48,343 bases of DNA from an uncultured Blastocatellia bacterium (GTDB lineage Bacteria > Acidobacteriota > Blastocatellia > Pyrinomonadales > Pyrinomonadaceae). Under the pieces are notes generated by a model. The model was not told the origin of the DNA, did not search any database, and saw only the letters and a program-made list of their open reading frames with translations. Shown here one piece after another: positions 24,308 through 32,976 of this stretch. Where the stretch lies: positions 1-48,343 of the forward strand of contig CAMLLD010000051.1 of NCBI GenBank assembly GCA_946480785.1. Reading direction: 5' to 3'. The position numbers were made by a program, and so were the translations under genes. Every line of letters begins with the position of its first letter. Position 1 is the first letter of the stretch.

Positions 24308-25525
24308 TCACCGCTGCATCAAGGTGTTTGACGGCAGTTGGGGGTTCAAGACTTTCTCGGCGCTTTCGACGCCGGCGACGGGCAGTTTCGCAGCATCGAT
24401 CAGACCGAGTTGGGCCAACACTGACGCCTGGTCCCAGTAGATATGCTCGTGCGCGAGTTTGCCGTCGCGGAAGTGAACGATGACGACGAGCGCGACACGC
24501 ACGTGTTTGCCGGTCGGCTCGACGCCGGGCAACATCCAATCCATCTTGCTCGTGTGCGTGAACTCAAACACCATCTCGTCAACAACCCGATCCGTTCCGA
24601 TCGTGCGCGACACCGGCGTCATGCTCGTGTCGGGCGGCATCTGCGGAATGAAACGTTGCGAATAAAACTCACGCAGTTCGTCGTGGCCCACGCCGCCAGT
24701 CATCACGGGAACGTGATTGACGTAAGCGTCGGGCACCATCGTCTCGAGCGTGTGATCAGTGTTGCGTGTCGCAAACTCGTACTTCACATGATCGTCCCAC
24801 TTCGACGAGAGCGTTTGCTGCGCGCTCGCGACACCCGCGCCGGCAAGCTGGCTCACCAGTAATTCGAGCGTGCGAAGGTTCGCAAGCTCCGCGTCAGCAG
24901 CGTCGTAGTGTTCGCCGCCGACGCGCGCAAAAGCATGATCTCTTCCCGGATAATCGTAGAGCTTCGCTAAAGAGTTTTGGTCCAAGGCCGCGTGGATCTG
25001 CACCTGCGCTTCAGGCGGACAAAACTGGTCGTTGCTCGCGATGTGCAGCAACAGCGGCGTCGTGAGGTTCGTCGCTTCGTCGAGAGCTTTCTCGATCCCG
25101 ACGCCGTAATAACCGACCGCACAATCCGGCTTGAAACGCACCGACAACAAATACGCGAGCTTCCCGCCGAGACAAAAACCGACCGCGCCGGCGTGTCCGG
25201 TACACGCCGGATGAGCGCGCAAGAACTTCATCACAGCGGCGGCATCCTCAACCGCCTTCGCTTCGTCGAGACTCATATAAAGCTCGATCGCTTTGTTCCA
25301 GTCGTCGCGGCGGTCGGTCAACTCGACTCCCGGCGAGATACGCCAGAAGAGATCCGGACAGAACGCGACGAAACCGTGTGCGGCGTACCAGTCGGTGATG
25401 CTGCGCATGTGATCGTTGACGCCGAAGATTTCCTGCAGGACAACGAGGCCTGGTCCATAGCCGCTCGCGGGCAGCGCGAGATAGCCGCCGAACTCGCCGC
25501 CGTCAAATGCCTTTATTGTGGTCAT
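24308..25525 (-). CDS. Dienelactone hydrolase fused to a SnoaL/NTF2-like domain
   Basis: 405 residues. Residues 1-225 are an alpha/beta hydrolase of the dienelactone hydrolase type: nucleophile C118 in GFCLGGKL, acid D166 in SNDQFCPP, H197 in GRDHAF, with LVVLQEIFGVND ahead as oxyanion part. Residues about 240-390 are an NTF2/SnoaL-like ester-cyclase domain (HVKYEFATRNTDHTLETM, HDELREFYSQRFIPQMPPD, HVRVALVVIVHFRDGKLAHE, DQASVLAQLGLID). The first part hydrolyses lactone or ester bonds; the second is probably an accessory fold. Sixteen bases after the AddA stop on the same strand, with a weak ribosome site. Confidence 0.85.
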   Translation of the reverse strand: MTTIKAFDGGEFGGYLALPASGYGPGLVVLQEIFGVNDHMRSITDWYAAHGFVAFCPDLFWRISPGVELTDRRDDWNKAIELYMSLDEAKAVEDAAAVMKFLRAHPACTGHAGAVGFCLGGKLAYLLSVRFKPDCAVGYYGVGIEKALDEATNLTTPLLLHIASNDQFCPPEAQVQIHAALDQNSLAKLYDYPGRDHAFARVGGEHYDAADAELANLRTLELLVSQLAGAGVASAQQTLSSKWDDHVKYEFATRNTDHTLETMVPDAYVNHVPVMTGGVGHDELREFYSQRFIPQMPPDTSMTPVSRTIGTDRVVDEMVFEFTHTSKMDWMLPGVEPTGKHVRVALVVIVHFRDGKLAHEHIYWDQASVLAQLGLIDAAKLPVAGVESAEKVLNPQLPSNTLMQR

Positions 25526-25541
25526 GAGCGGTGATAGTAAA

Positions 25542-28500
25542 TCACACCTGGTTTTTGCGCACCCATTCTTTGCCGGCGGAGCAAAGACTCAGAAAGTTGC
25601 AGGCGCGACAGTGTGGCGCGGGTTTGACCGGAAAGTGGGCGGGATCGGACGACGAGATGATGCGCAGCATGGCTTCGTCGATCGCCGCTTCGCACGCGGC
25701 GGGAGCTAGCAGTTCGTCAGCGAGATGAAGCTCGACGTTTGGTTGGAGGAAATGCAACGTGACACGGAGTTCGACGTTCGCGAGCGACGGCAGCAGCTCG
25801 CGCACGGCGAGCGCGTACGATTGCATTTGCAACTCGTAGTCTGCGGATGTCGTGCGTAACGCGGCAGTCAGCGAGGCATTTGATTCAGTTTCTTCGAAGT
25901 TAAAAGAGAACTGAGTTTCTTTCGACGGCTCGGGAAGCGGCTCGGCAGTTTTAGCAGGGATGATGCGGTTGGTCTTGAAGTCGAAGATTTCAATTGAAGA
26001 ACGGGTAATCAAAAGTTTATCGATCACACCGAAGAGAATTCCCAACGGCCGCCGCAAACGAAAACTCACTTCACTCCATAGACCCACTTCACCCGTTGGC
26101 TTGGCGGCGTCCGCAGCGTGCGGCGCGGCTTCGACACGTTTGAAAACATCGCTTGCGAGATAGTTCTTCGCGAGCGGCAGCAAGTCTTTGATCGCCGCGT
26201 CGAAATTGATCTCGACGAGACGATCAGCGAGTTGCGCCGCGCGCAACCGCATCACTTCCTCGAAACTCTCGCGCAAACATTGTTCGACGTTCTGGTCCGC
26301 GGCGTAGTGTTCGCAGAAACGATGAATCACAGCGCCCTTCAACGTCGCCGTGAGATTACCGGGCGGTTCGGGCGCGTCGGCATTGTTCCAAACCGCGAGC
26401 TCGTCAGCCGAAGGCAGTTGCAGCACGCGGTCGAAATAATATTGCCGCGGACAGCGGTGATAGTTGATCAACTGCGTCACGCTGAAGCGATGTATCGCAG
26501 TCCCAAGCGGCCGCTCGATCAAGCGTGTCAACGGAAACGCTTCGATTAACGAGTCAGCCGGCGGCGCGGTAGTTTGCGGTTCATCTGTTGTCTCCGGCTC
26601 AAAATCTGCAACTTCTTCCGCGAGGTTGATCGTCAGTTGCAGCGGCAGGTCGTCCTCGAGCTCGACCACATCGCTCGCCGCACGCTCTCCCAGATCGAGC
26701 GACTGCCAAATCCACTTCAACCAGCAATCGTTGCCGCGAGTCAGAGACGCGATCTGATCCGTAACGCCCGACATGATCAAGCGATCCTCAGCACGCGACG
26801 CGGCGACGTAAAGCAAGCGCATGCTTTCAAACTGCTCGCGCCACGCGTGTCGCTTTTCGAAATTCGTGTAAGTGCAACCAGCGACGAGACCGCCGCGACC
26901 GTCAGGTACCTTCAACGTCAGGCCCTGATGCCGATCGAGCAACACCCAATTGTCGGTCGTGACGCGCGAGAGTCGTTGCAGATCGGGAATGAACACGACC
27001 GGAAACTCGAGCCCTTTCGCCTGGTGAATCGTCATCAAGCGCACCGCGTCAGCGGCCTGGTCGATCTGTCCCTCACTCTCGCGGCTGCCGATTGCTTCAA
27101 ACTCTTCGACGTAGCGCACGAAGTCGCGAATCAGATGCGTGCCGGAGCTTTCGAACCGCGCGGCGAGCGTGAAGAGCCGCTCGACGTTCGCGAGCCGCTG
27201 CGCGCCGTCGAAGTTGGCGGCGATGACGGTCATGTATTCGGACTCATTAACAGCGAAACGAAGCAGATCCTGAATCGGATAATGATGTCGTCGCGCGACG
27301 AGCTCGCTGATCAGTTTCGCGGCCCGATCGAGCAGCTCGTGTTCTTCGGCGCTGATGTAAGCGATCTCGTTGTGACGTCGCAGCGCGCTGTAAAAAGGGC
27401 GCGTCGGCGAGAAGCCTCGGAGCGGCCGCTCGGGATCGTTGGTTTCGACTTCCGTCACCAACGGCGCGCAGCGCAACGCGAGCAACGCGTTGTCCGAAAG
27501 ACCGCAAAGCGGCGAGCGCAACACCGCGGCAAGCGCGATCTCGTCGGTCTTGTTGTCAAGAAAGCGCAGAAGCTGGATGAGGTCCGTGATCTCTTCGCGT
27601 TCGTAGAAACCGCGGCCGAGCACGGTTTGATACGGAATGTTGGCGCGGCGAAAGATCGATTCGTAGATCTGCACCTGCGTCATCGCGCGAAACAGCAAAG
27701 CGATGTCGCCGTACTTCAGTTCAGGGTCCGAACGTTTCAACGCGATGATGCGCCGCGCGACCTGTTGCGCGTCTAGCTCGCGCGAGTCGTAGTAAGCGCG
27801 CGGGTCGTCTTCGAGTGAAGGCTTCGTAGTCACGAGCAGTTCAACCAAAGTGCCTTCATCGCGAAGTTCGCGTTTGGCGTCACTCGGCTCGTGCTTCACG
27901 TAGCCCAACTGGTCCAGGTTCTTGTACTCGCTCGAAGGAATGTCGTCAGGCACGCGAAACAGCCGCGCGAACAAATAATTGAAGAATGCGATCAGCGGTG
28001 GTTGGCTGCGGAAGTTCAACTGGAGCGGCTTCTCTTCACCGCCATGCGCAAGCAGCGTCGCTGTCATCTCGCGAAACACATCGACATCCGCGCCGCGAAA
28101 ACCGTAAATCGACTGCTTGCGATCGCCAACGATGAAGAGGTTCGCAGGCCGGCGGCCTTTTGTTAAAGCGAGTCGTTCGAGCAACACGCGCTGCACCGGG
28201 TTTGTGTCCTGAAACTCGTCGACCAAAAAGAAGCGATAACGCTCCGACGTGCGCGCGAGCACTTCCTGCCGTTCGAGCAACGTCAACGTTCTTAATTCAA
28301 GATCGTCGAAGTCGAGCGCCGATAATTTCTGCTTCTCCTCGTTGAGCCGCTGATCGATGCGCAACAGCAGGTTGACCATCTCGAGCGCGTACTGCCGCGC
28401 AAACAGATCGAGACAAACCTGCGGCACGCGGCCCTGAAGATTCTTGGCCCAGATCAACTCGTCGAGCGCCTTGACGTGATCCGCCACAGCACCGCGCAGA

Positions 28501-29321
28501 GCCGGCCGCGGATCGCGAAACGTTTCAACCAGACGGCAATAATCCGCGAGCGTTTCGTGCGACGGAATTGACGTCAACAGTTTCTTCGCCTCATTCCACG
28601 CCGCGATCACTTCAGCCTGGTTTTCGAGTTGCGCTTTCGTCGTGCGACGCACGCGCAGAAACTCATTCATCGTGCGTTCGAGATCTTCGAGCGCGCGCGC
28701 GTGATCTTCTTCGGTCGCATGCGTCCGCGCAGTCGCAAGCGCGAGATCTTCGAGCGACAATCCCTGACCGCGCGCTTCGCGATAGAGTTGCGCGAGCGCC
28801 GCCGCGAGCCGGCTGCGGCCGACGCCGAGCGTGAGCCGCGAGATCTCCACGTGTCCACCGCTGATGAAATCCGACAACACTTCCTCGACCGTCATTTCCA
28901 GCAACATCGCCGCGCGATGCTCGTCGAGCAGCAGAAACTGCGGATCGACGCGCGCTTCGATCGGAAACTCGCGCAACAGCCGCGCGCAGAAACCGTGAAT
29001 CGTCGTGATCACCGCGCCGTCGAGCGTGCGTTTGTAATTCAGCCAGCGGCGACGCTCCTCGTCGGTCGCGATACGCAGCATGTGATTGAGGTCGGCGCGC
29101 AGACGCTCGCGCATTTCGTTGGCCGCGCGATTGGTGAAAGTGATCGCGACGATCTGATCGATGGCGAGACGGTGTTCGCGCAGGATGTGCAGGTAGCGCT
29201 CGACCAGGACGGTGGTCTTGCCCGAGCCTGGTCCAGCCGTGACGGAGATGTGCTTATCGATGTCGTAAGCGGCGGCCGCCTGTTCCGGCAACAGCACGCG
29301 TTGTTCTTTCACTTTCGTCAT
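25542..29321 (-). CDS. AddA-like UvrD/Rep helicase-nuclease with Fe-S Cys set
   Basis: 1259 residues, the normal size of AddA. SF1A helicase: Walker A AGPGSGKTT (about residues 29-37), IVAITFTNRAANEMRER, Walker B FLVDEFQDTNPVQ, FIVGDRKQSIYGFRGA, and LMTIHQAKGLEFPVVF. The C-terminal PD-(D/E)XK nuclease has IEIFDFKTNRI. Four cysteines sit as in a nuclease Fe-S staple: C956 in YHRCPRQYYFD, then C1239-x2-C1242-x5-C1248 at the C-terminus. In Bacillus that set belongs to AddB, so the distribution is unusual. With the overlapping upstream gene it processes double-strand breaks for RecA loading. ATGA overlap with the AddB-like gene. Confidence 0.9.
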   Translation of the reverse strand: MTKVKEQRVLLPEQAAAAYDIDKHISVTAGPGSGKTTVLVERYLHILREHRLAIDQIVAITFTNRAANEMRERLRADLNHMLRIATDEERRRWLNYKRTLDGAVITTIHGFCARLLREFPIEARVDPQFLLLDEHRAAMLLEMTVEEVLSDFISGGHVEISRLTLGVGRSRLAAALAQLYREARGQGLSLEDLALATARTHATEEDHARALEDLERTMNEFLRVRRTTKAQLENQAEVIAAWNEAKKLLTSIPSHETLADYCRLVETFRDPRPALRGAVADHVKALDELIWAKNLQGRVPQVCLDLFARQYALEMVNLLLRIDQRLNEEKQKLSALDFDDLELRTLTLLERQEVLARTSERYRFFLVDEFQDTNPVQRVLLERLALTKGRRPANLFIVGDRKQSIYGFRGADVDVFREMTATLLAHGGEEKPLQLNFRSQPPLIAFFNYLFARLFRVPDDIPSSEYKNLDQLGYVKHEPSDAKRELRDEGTLVELLVTTKPSLEDDPRAYYDSRELDAQQVARRIIALKRSDPELKYGDIALLFRAMTQVQIYESIFRRANIPYQTVLGRGFYEREEITDLIQLLRFLDNKTDEIALAAVLRSPLCGLSDNALLALRCAPLVTEVETNDPERPLRGFSPTRPFYSALRRHNEIAYISAEEHELLDRAAKLISELVARRHHYPIQDLLRFAVNESEYMTVIAANFDGAQRLANVERLFTLAARFESSGTHLIRDFVRYVEEFEAIGSRESEGQIDQAADAVRLMTIHQAKGLEFPVVFIPDLQRLSRVTTDNWVLLDRHQGLTLKVPDGRGGLVAGCTYTNFEKRHAWREQFESMRLLYVAASRAEDRLIMSGVTDQIASLTRGNDCWLKWIWQSLDLGERAASDVVELEDDLPLQLTINLAEEVADFEPETTDEPQTTAPPADSLIEAFPLTRLIERPLGTAIHRFSVTQLINYHRCPRQYYFDRVLQLPSADELAVWNNADAPEPPGNLTATLKGAVIHRFCEHYAADQNVEQCLRESFEEVMRLRAAQLADRLVEINFDAAIKDLLPLAKNYLASDVFKRVEAAPHAADAAKPTGEVGLWSEVSFRLRRPLGILFGVIDKLLITRSSIEIFDFKTNRIIPAKTAEPLPEPSKETQFSFNFEETESNASLTAALRTTSADYELQMQSYALAVRELLPSLANVELRVTLHFLQPNVELHLADELLAPAACEAAIDEAMLRIISSSDPAHFPVKPAPHCRACNFLSLCSAGKEWVRKNQV

Positions 29322-32300
29322 CGATCGGTCCCGTGGCCCTTCTTGCGTTCGATGCGGTCGCGGTCGTAGCGGCTCACGGCGCGGTAATCACAAAAGCGAC
29401 AAGTCTTCAAACGCTCCGACGGATCCACGCGAAAGTCGCCGGCGCGCATGCGATCGAGAAACTCCCAAATCTTCGCCACTACCTGCGAGCGAATCGTTTG
29501 CCAGTCGTCATCAGTGAAAACCGAGTTCTTCGCGCGCAGCCGCAGGTAATCGAGTTGGCTCGCGCGATAGAGACCCTTGTTGCGGCGGTCCTGCGCGCCG
29601 CGAATGATGTAGTAACCGCCGCCGGCGATCGGATGGTCGGGCAGGATCAGTTTTTCGAGTGCTTCGAGATAGATCGGAAGTTGCAGACTGCGGCCGGAAA
29701 CGATGTCGTAGCGGCTCGCGCCGGTTGAGAGTTTGTAGTCGTAAGCCACGACCGTGTTGTCGCCCGCCACGTCAACGCGATCGATTTGGCCGCTGATCTT
29801 GATCGACTCTTCACCGACAAACGTTTCGCGCGTAAGCTCGAGCGGCTCGTCTTTCGACTCCGGATCTTTCGCGGCCGACTTCATGCCGCCAAACGCGACT
29901 TCGAAATACGCCGGCAGCACGCGCTCTTTTTCCGCCGCTTCCTGAACTTCGAGTTCGTAAAGCAACACTTGATCGAGCAGGATCTTGCGAATCTCGCGAT
30001 CGATCTTCCAGATCTGTTTGTTGAGCGGCGGCACGACGCGTTCGTGCTCGTCGAAAACTTTGTCGGCGATCGCGGCGAGCTCGGTTTGCAGTTTCTTGCG
30101 GTCGAGCTTGTGCAAAGCTTCGCGGCGATGCTGTTCGAAGAAGCGGCGCAAAATGTCGTGCAACAACTTGCCCGCATCGATCGCTTGCAGGTCAAGCGCC
30201 GCTTCGCCGCGCGGTTCGAGCCGCAGCACGCGTTGCGCGAAGAAGCGATACGGGCAGTTGCCGTAAACACTCAAGCCGCTCGCGCTGTGAACGAACTCGG
30301 GACCGAATTTATGCTTCAACAGGCGCAGCAGATCGGGATTCGTGATCGCGCCGTCGTATGGACCAAAGAACGGCCCGCAACGCTCGCGCTCGATCTCGAT
30401 GCGCCGCAGCGCGCTGTCGCTCAGGAAGCCGTCGTTGCGCGCGAGCGTCAGCAGGCGCTTGATGCGCGGTTGCGGTAACAGACCTTCGCGCTGGCCGCGG
30501 TGCAGGTGACGTTCCTGCTGCCGCACGAGACCAATCTTCATTTCGTTCGTCGTCGACGCTGCGACGATGTTCTTGCCGTCGTAATCGCGACGAACGATTT
30601 CGGTCTCGACTCGATACGGCGCGATCGCGCGGCGCAGCTCGTCGACGTAATATGACGCGACCGTTTCCGTGTCGTCTTCCAGCATCAGCGGGCGGCTGAG
30701 ATAGAGGCGCTCGGTCGCGCGACACGCGACCTGATAGAAATAGTGCTCTTCTTTGAGCAGTGTGTTGGGCGAGATGTCTTCGAGCGTGAGTCCGTATTCG
30801 CGCAGCCGGTCGCGTTCTTCGTGCGGATAGATCCAGTCGCGTCCGGCGGTGAGCGGAAAGCCGCCTTCGGTCAGTCCGGCCATGAACACGGCGCGAAAGC
30901 GCAGGCCGCGCACGTCGGTCGCTTCGAGCACGCGTAGGCCGTTGCGATCCGGCGCGCCGAAGAGTTGCGACTGCGAGCCGAGCGAACGCCGCACTTCCTG
31001 CAAGAGGTTCGAAAGCCGCGTGGCGGTCGCGCCGTTGCCGGCGATCTCGATGCTCTTCACAGCGGAGACGAACGCGCGGCGCAATGCTTCGAGCGCGTTG
31101 AAGTTGAGCATTACTTGCGGCAGTTGTTGCTCGTCTTTTTCATGACGCGCGGGCTCGGCGATCTGGTCGCTAAACCCGAAGCGATCCAATAGCCGCATCA
31201 ACTCAGCGCGCAGATCCGTGAGTTTGCCTTCGCGCGGAATCGAATACAGCAACTCGGCAAAACGACGCACGACGAGCGCGGTCCAAGCGAGCGCCGAAGG
31301 ATGAATGTCGCGCGCCGGGCGGCGTTTCTTTTCGACGCCTTTCTCGTCGATCTTCACGATCTCGGCGTTCTCGACGTTGTCGGCGATGTCGGTTTCGCGA
31401 TCGTGCGCGCTGGCGTCGATGCTCAAGACTTCTTTCGTCGCGGTGGCGCCGGGAAGATCGGTGAAGAGCTTGTGCGCACGCGCGAGCCACGCGCTGACGG
31501 TTAGATCGCTGCCGACGTAAGCGAACGCGTTCTCGAGCGCGTCGGCGTCCCAGTGGCCGATGCGTGTGCGCGAGTCCTTTAGATCGGCGTGATCTTCTTC
31601 GAAGCGCGCGGCGAGGATCTTCAACTCCGCGTCGCTAAGACGGAAGTACTCGGACTTGATCAGGTCCGCGAGTTCAGAGATTCGGGTGGCTTGCTCCTCG
31701 TCTGTGGTCAAGCCTTCGAGCAGCGTAAGTAATTTTAAAGCGGCGCGGTTCGCGGGAATGTCGCCCGCGTCGACGCGCAATTCGAGATTGCACGGCAGCG
31801 ACTCTTCATGCAGCACGCGCGCTATCGTGTAGGCGTAGGGCGCGCGCTTGCGCACGACGAGCGCGCAGTCAGCGAGGCTGTAGTTCTCGGTCAGCACGAG
31901 TCGTTTGATCTCGCGCACGATCGTGTGGATCTCCGTGTCGCGATCGCCGCATTCGAGGTAACGAATTTCTTTAACTGCGAACTCCGGCGCTTCCGAAACG
32001 TCGTCGGAAGAGCGCAGCGGGTTGAAAAGGTTTTCGCGCAGTTGCGACAGCACGCCGGGCGGCGATGTGTAGTCGTGCGTGGGCACGATGTCAAACGTCG
32101 CCATGCTTTGCAGTTGGCCAATGGTCTCGCCAAACGGAATGAAGATCTCGGGGTTCGCGTCGTCGTGATTGAGATTGACGACGACGTCGGGCACGCGCGG
32201 AATCAACTGCCGCAGGATCTCGCCTTGCACCGGAGTGAAATCGAAGAAGCCATCAATGATGAAAAGCTGCACGTTCGCGAGCCACGGCACGCGCACGCCG

Positions 32301-32950
32301 CGGCCGTCGACGATGCCGCGCAGGACTTGAAGTGCGCGGAGTTGATCGAGATCTGCTTCGGTGAACTGGTGACGATCGAGCAGCGCGTTGTAAGTCGAGT
32401 AGATCAGTTCCACTTCGCGATCAAAATCGAGTTGGGTGATGCCGCGCGCTTCGCCGGTTTTCTCGATGTCGCGGGCGCGCGCGTTGAGAATTTCGGCGAG
32501 TTCGGCTGGTGTTCGCGCGGCGCGTTCGATCTCGCCGAGGAGAGTTGAGACGCTGTTGACGCAGCCTTCGCGTCCGGCGAGCGGCGCGAAGGCTTTCAGT
32601 TTGTTCGTTGCGAGCAACTGCAGCAGCACTTGCGAGATCAGGCTGCGCTTCAGCGGCAACTCGTCCTGATCGATCGGAATGCGCGGCGGTATATGGTTGC
32701 CGTTGTCATCGACGGCTGAGTAGAGGATGCGGCTCACGAAGCCGCGAAACAGGTGCACCGGCAGCTCGCCCCAGACGCCGCGATTGCGATTACCGTCGAG
32801 GATCTGCTGCGTTACCGATTCGAGCAGCGGATACGAAGCGGCGAGATAGAGGAACGCATCGCTTTGATTGTCGGCGACGAGTTTGGCGCAGCGCTCGATG
32901 AGCAGCGCTCGGTTGTTATTGAGTAGAGGACCTAACCAGATTTCTTTCAC
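29318..32950 (-). CDS. AddB-like nuclease subunit
   Basis: 1210 residues. Position, size and C-terminal nuclease mark it as the AddB partner. The N-terminal Walker A region (FLYLAASYPLLES) is degenerate. LMLEDDTE and VFMAGLTEGGFPLT fit the helicase-like core. The nuclease part has FVHSASGLSVYGNCPYRFFAQ, GKLLHDILRRFFEQH and the metal motif TVVAYDYKLSTG. Fe-S ligands appear as C898 and C1182-x2-C1185, but the expected fourth Cys is Ser (S1191 by my count). The start is GTG with no clear ribosome site, 23 bases after the RmuC stop and overlapping a repeat motif. ATGA overlap with the AddA-like gene. Confidence 0.85.
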   Translation of the reverse strand: MKEIWLGPLLNNNRALLIERCAKLVADNQSDAFLYLAASYPLLESVTQQILDGNRNRGVWGELPVHLFRGFVSRILYSAVDDNGNHIPPRIPIDQDELPLKRSLISQVLLQLLATNKLKAFAPLAGREGCVNSVSTLLGEIERAARTPAELAEILNARARDIEKTGEARGITQLDFDREVELIYSTYNALLDRHQFTEADLDQLRALQVLRGIVDGRGVRVPWLANVQLFIIDGFFDFTPVQGEILRQLIPRVPDVVVNLNHDDANPEIFIPFGETIGQLQSMATFDIVPTHDYTSPPGVLSQLRENLFNPLRSSDDVSEAPEFAVKEIRYLECGDRDTEIHTIVREIKRLVLTENYSLADCALVVRKRAPYAYTIARVLHEESLPCNLELRVDAGDIPANRAALKLLTLLEGLTTDEEQATRISELADLIKSEYFRLSDAELKILAARFEEDHADLKDSRTRIGHWDADALENAFAYVGSDLTVSAWLARAHKLFTDLPGATATKEVLSIDASAHDRETDIADNVENAEIVKIDEKGVEKKRRPARDIHPSALAWTALVVRRFAELLYSIPREGKLTDLRAELMRLLDRFGFSDQIAEPARHEKDEQQLPQVMLNFNALEALRRAFVSAVKSIEIAGNGATATRLSNLLQEVRRSLGSQSQLFGAPDRNGLRVLEATDVRGLRFRAVFMAGLTEGGFPLTAGRDWIYPHEERDRLREYGLTLEDISPNTLLKEEHYFYQVACRATERLYLSRPLMLEDDTETVASYYVDELRRAIAPYRVETEIVRRDYDGKNIVAASTTNEMKIGLVRQQERHLHRGQREGLLPQPRIKRLLTLARNDGFLSDSALRRIEIERERCGPFFGPYDGAITNPDLLRLLKHKFGPEFVHSASGLSVYGNCPYRFFAQRVLRLEPRGEAALDLQAIDAGKLLHDILRRFFEQHRREALHKLDRKKLQTELAAIADKVFDEHERVVPPLNKQIWKIDREIRKILLDQVLLYELEVQEAAEKERVLPAYFEVAFGGMKSAAKDPESKDEPLELTRETFVGEESIKISGQIDRVDVAGDNTVVAYDYKLSTGASRYDIVSGRSLQLPIYLEALEKLILPDHPIAGGGYYIIRGAQDRRNKGLYRASQLDYLRLRAKNSVFTDDDWQTIRSQVVAKIWEFLDRMRAGDFRVDPSERLKTCRFCDYRAVSRYDRDRIERKKGHGTDR

Positions 32951-32955
32951 AACGG

Positions 32956-32976
32956 AACACTTATTTACACGGATTA
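32956..32976. repeat. ACACGGAT-type repeat in the RmuC-AddB gap
   Basis: ACACTTATTTACACGGATTA on the plus strand, two near copies of a TTTACACGGAT-type unit in the 23-bp gap upstream of the addB-like GTG. It occupies the place where a ribosome site would be expected. Confidence 0.4.

Noticed and set aside
26574..27776. 400-residue plus-strand open frame inside the AddA-like gene
   Set aside because: Antisense to conserved helicase motifs, no recognisable domain.
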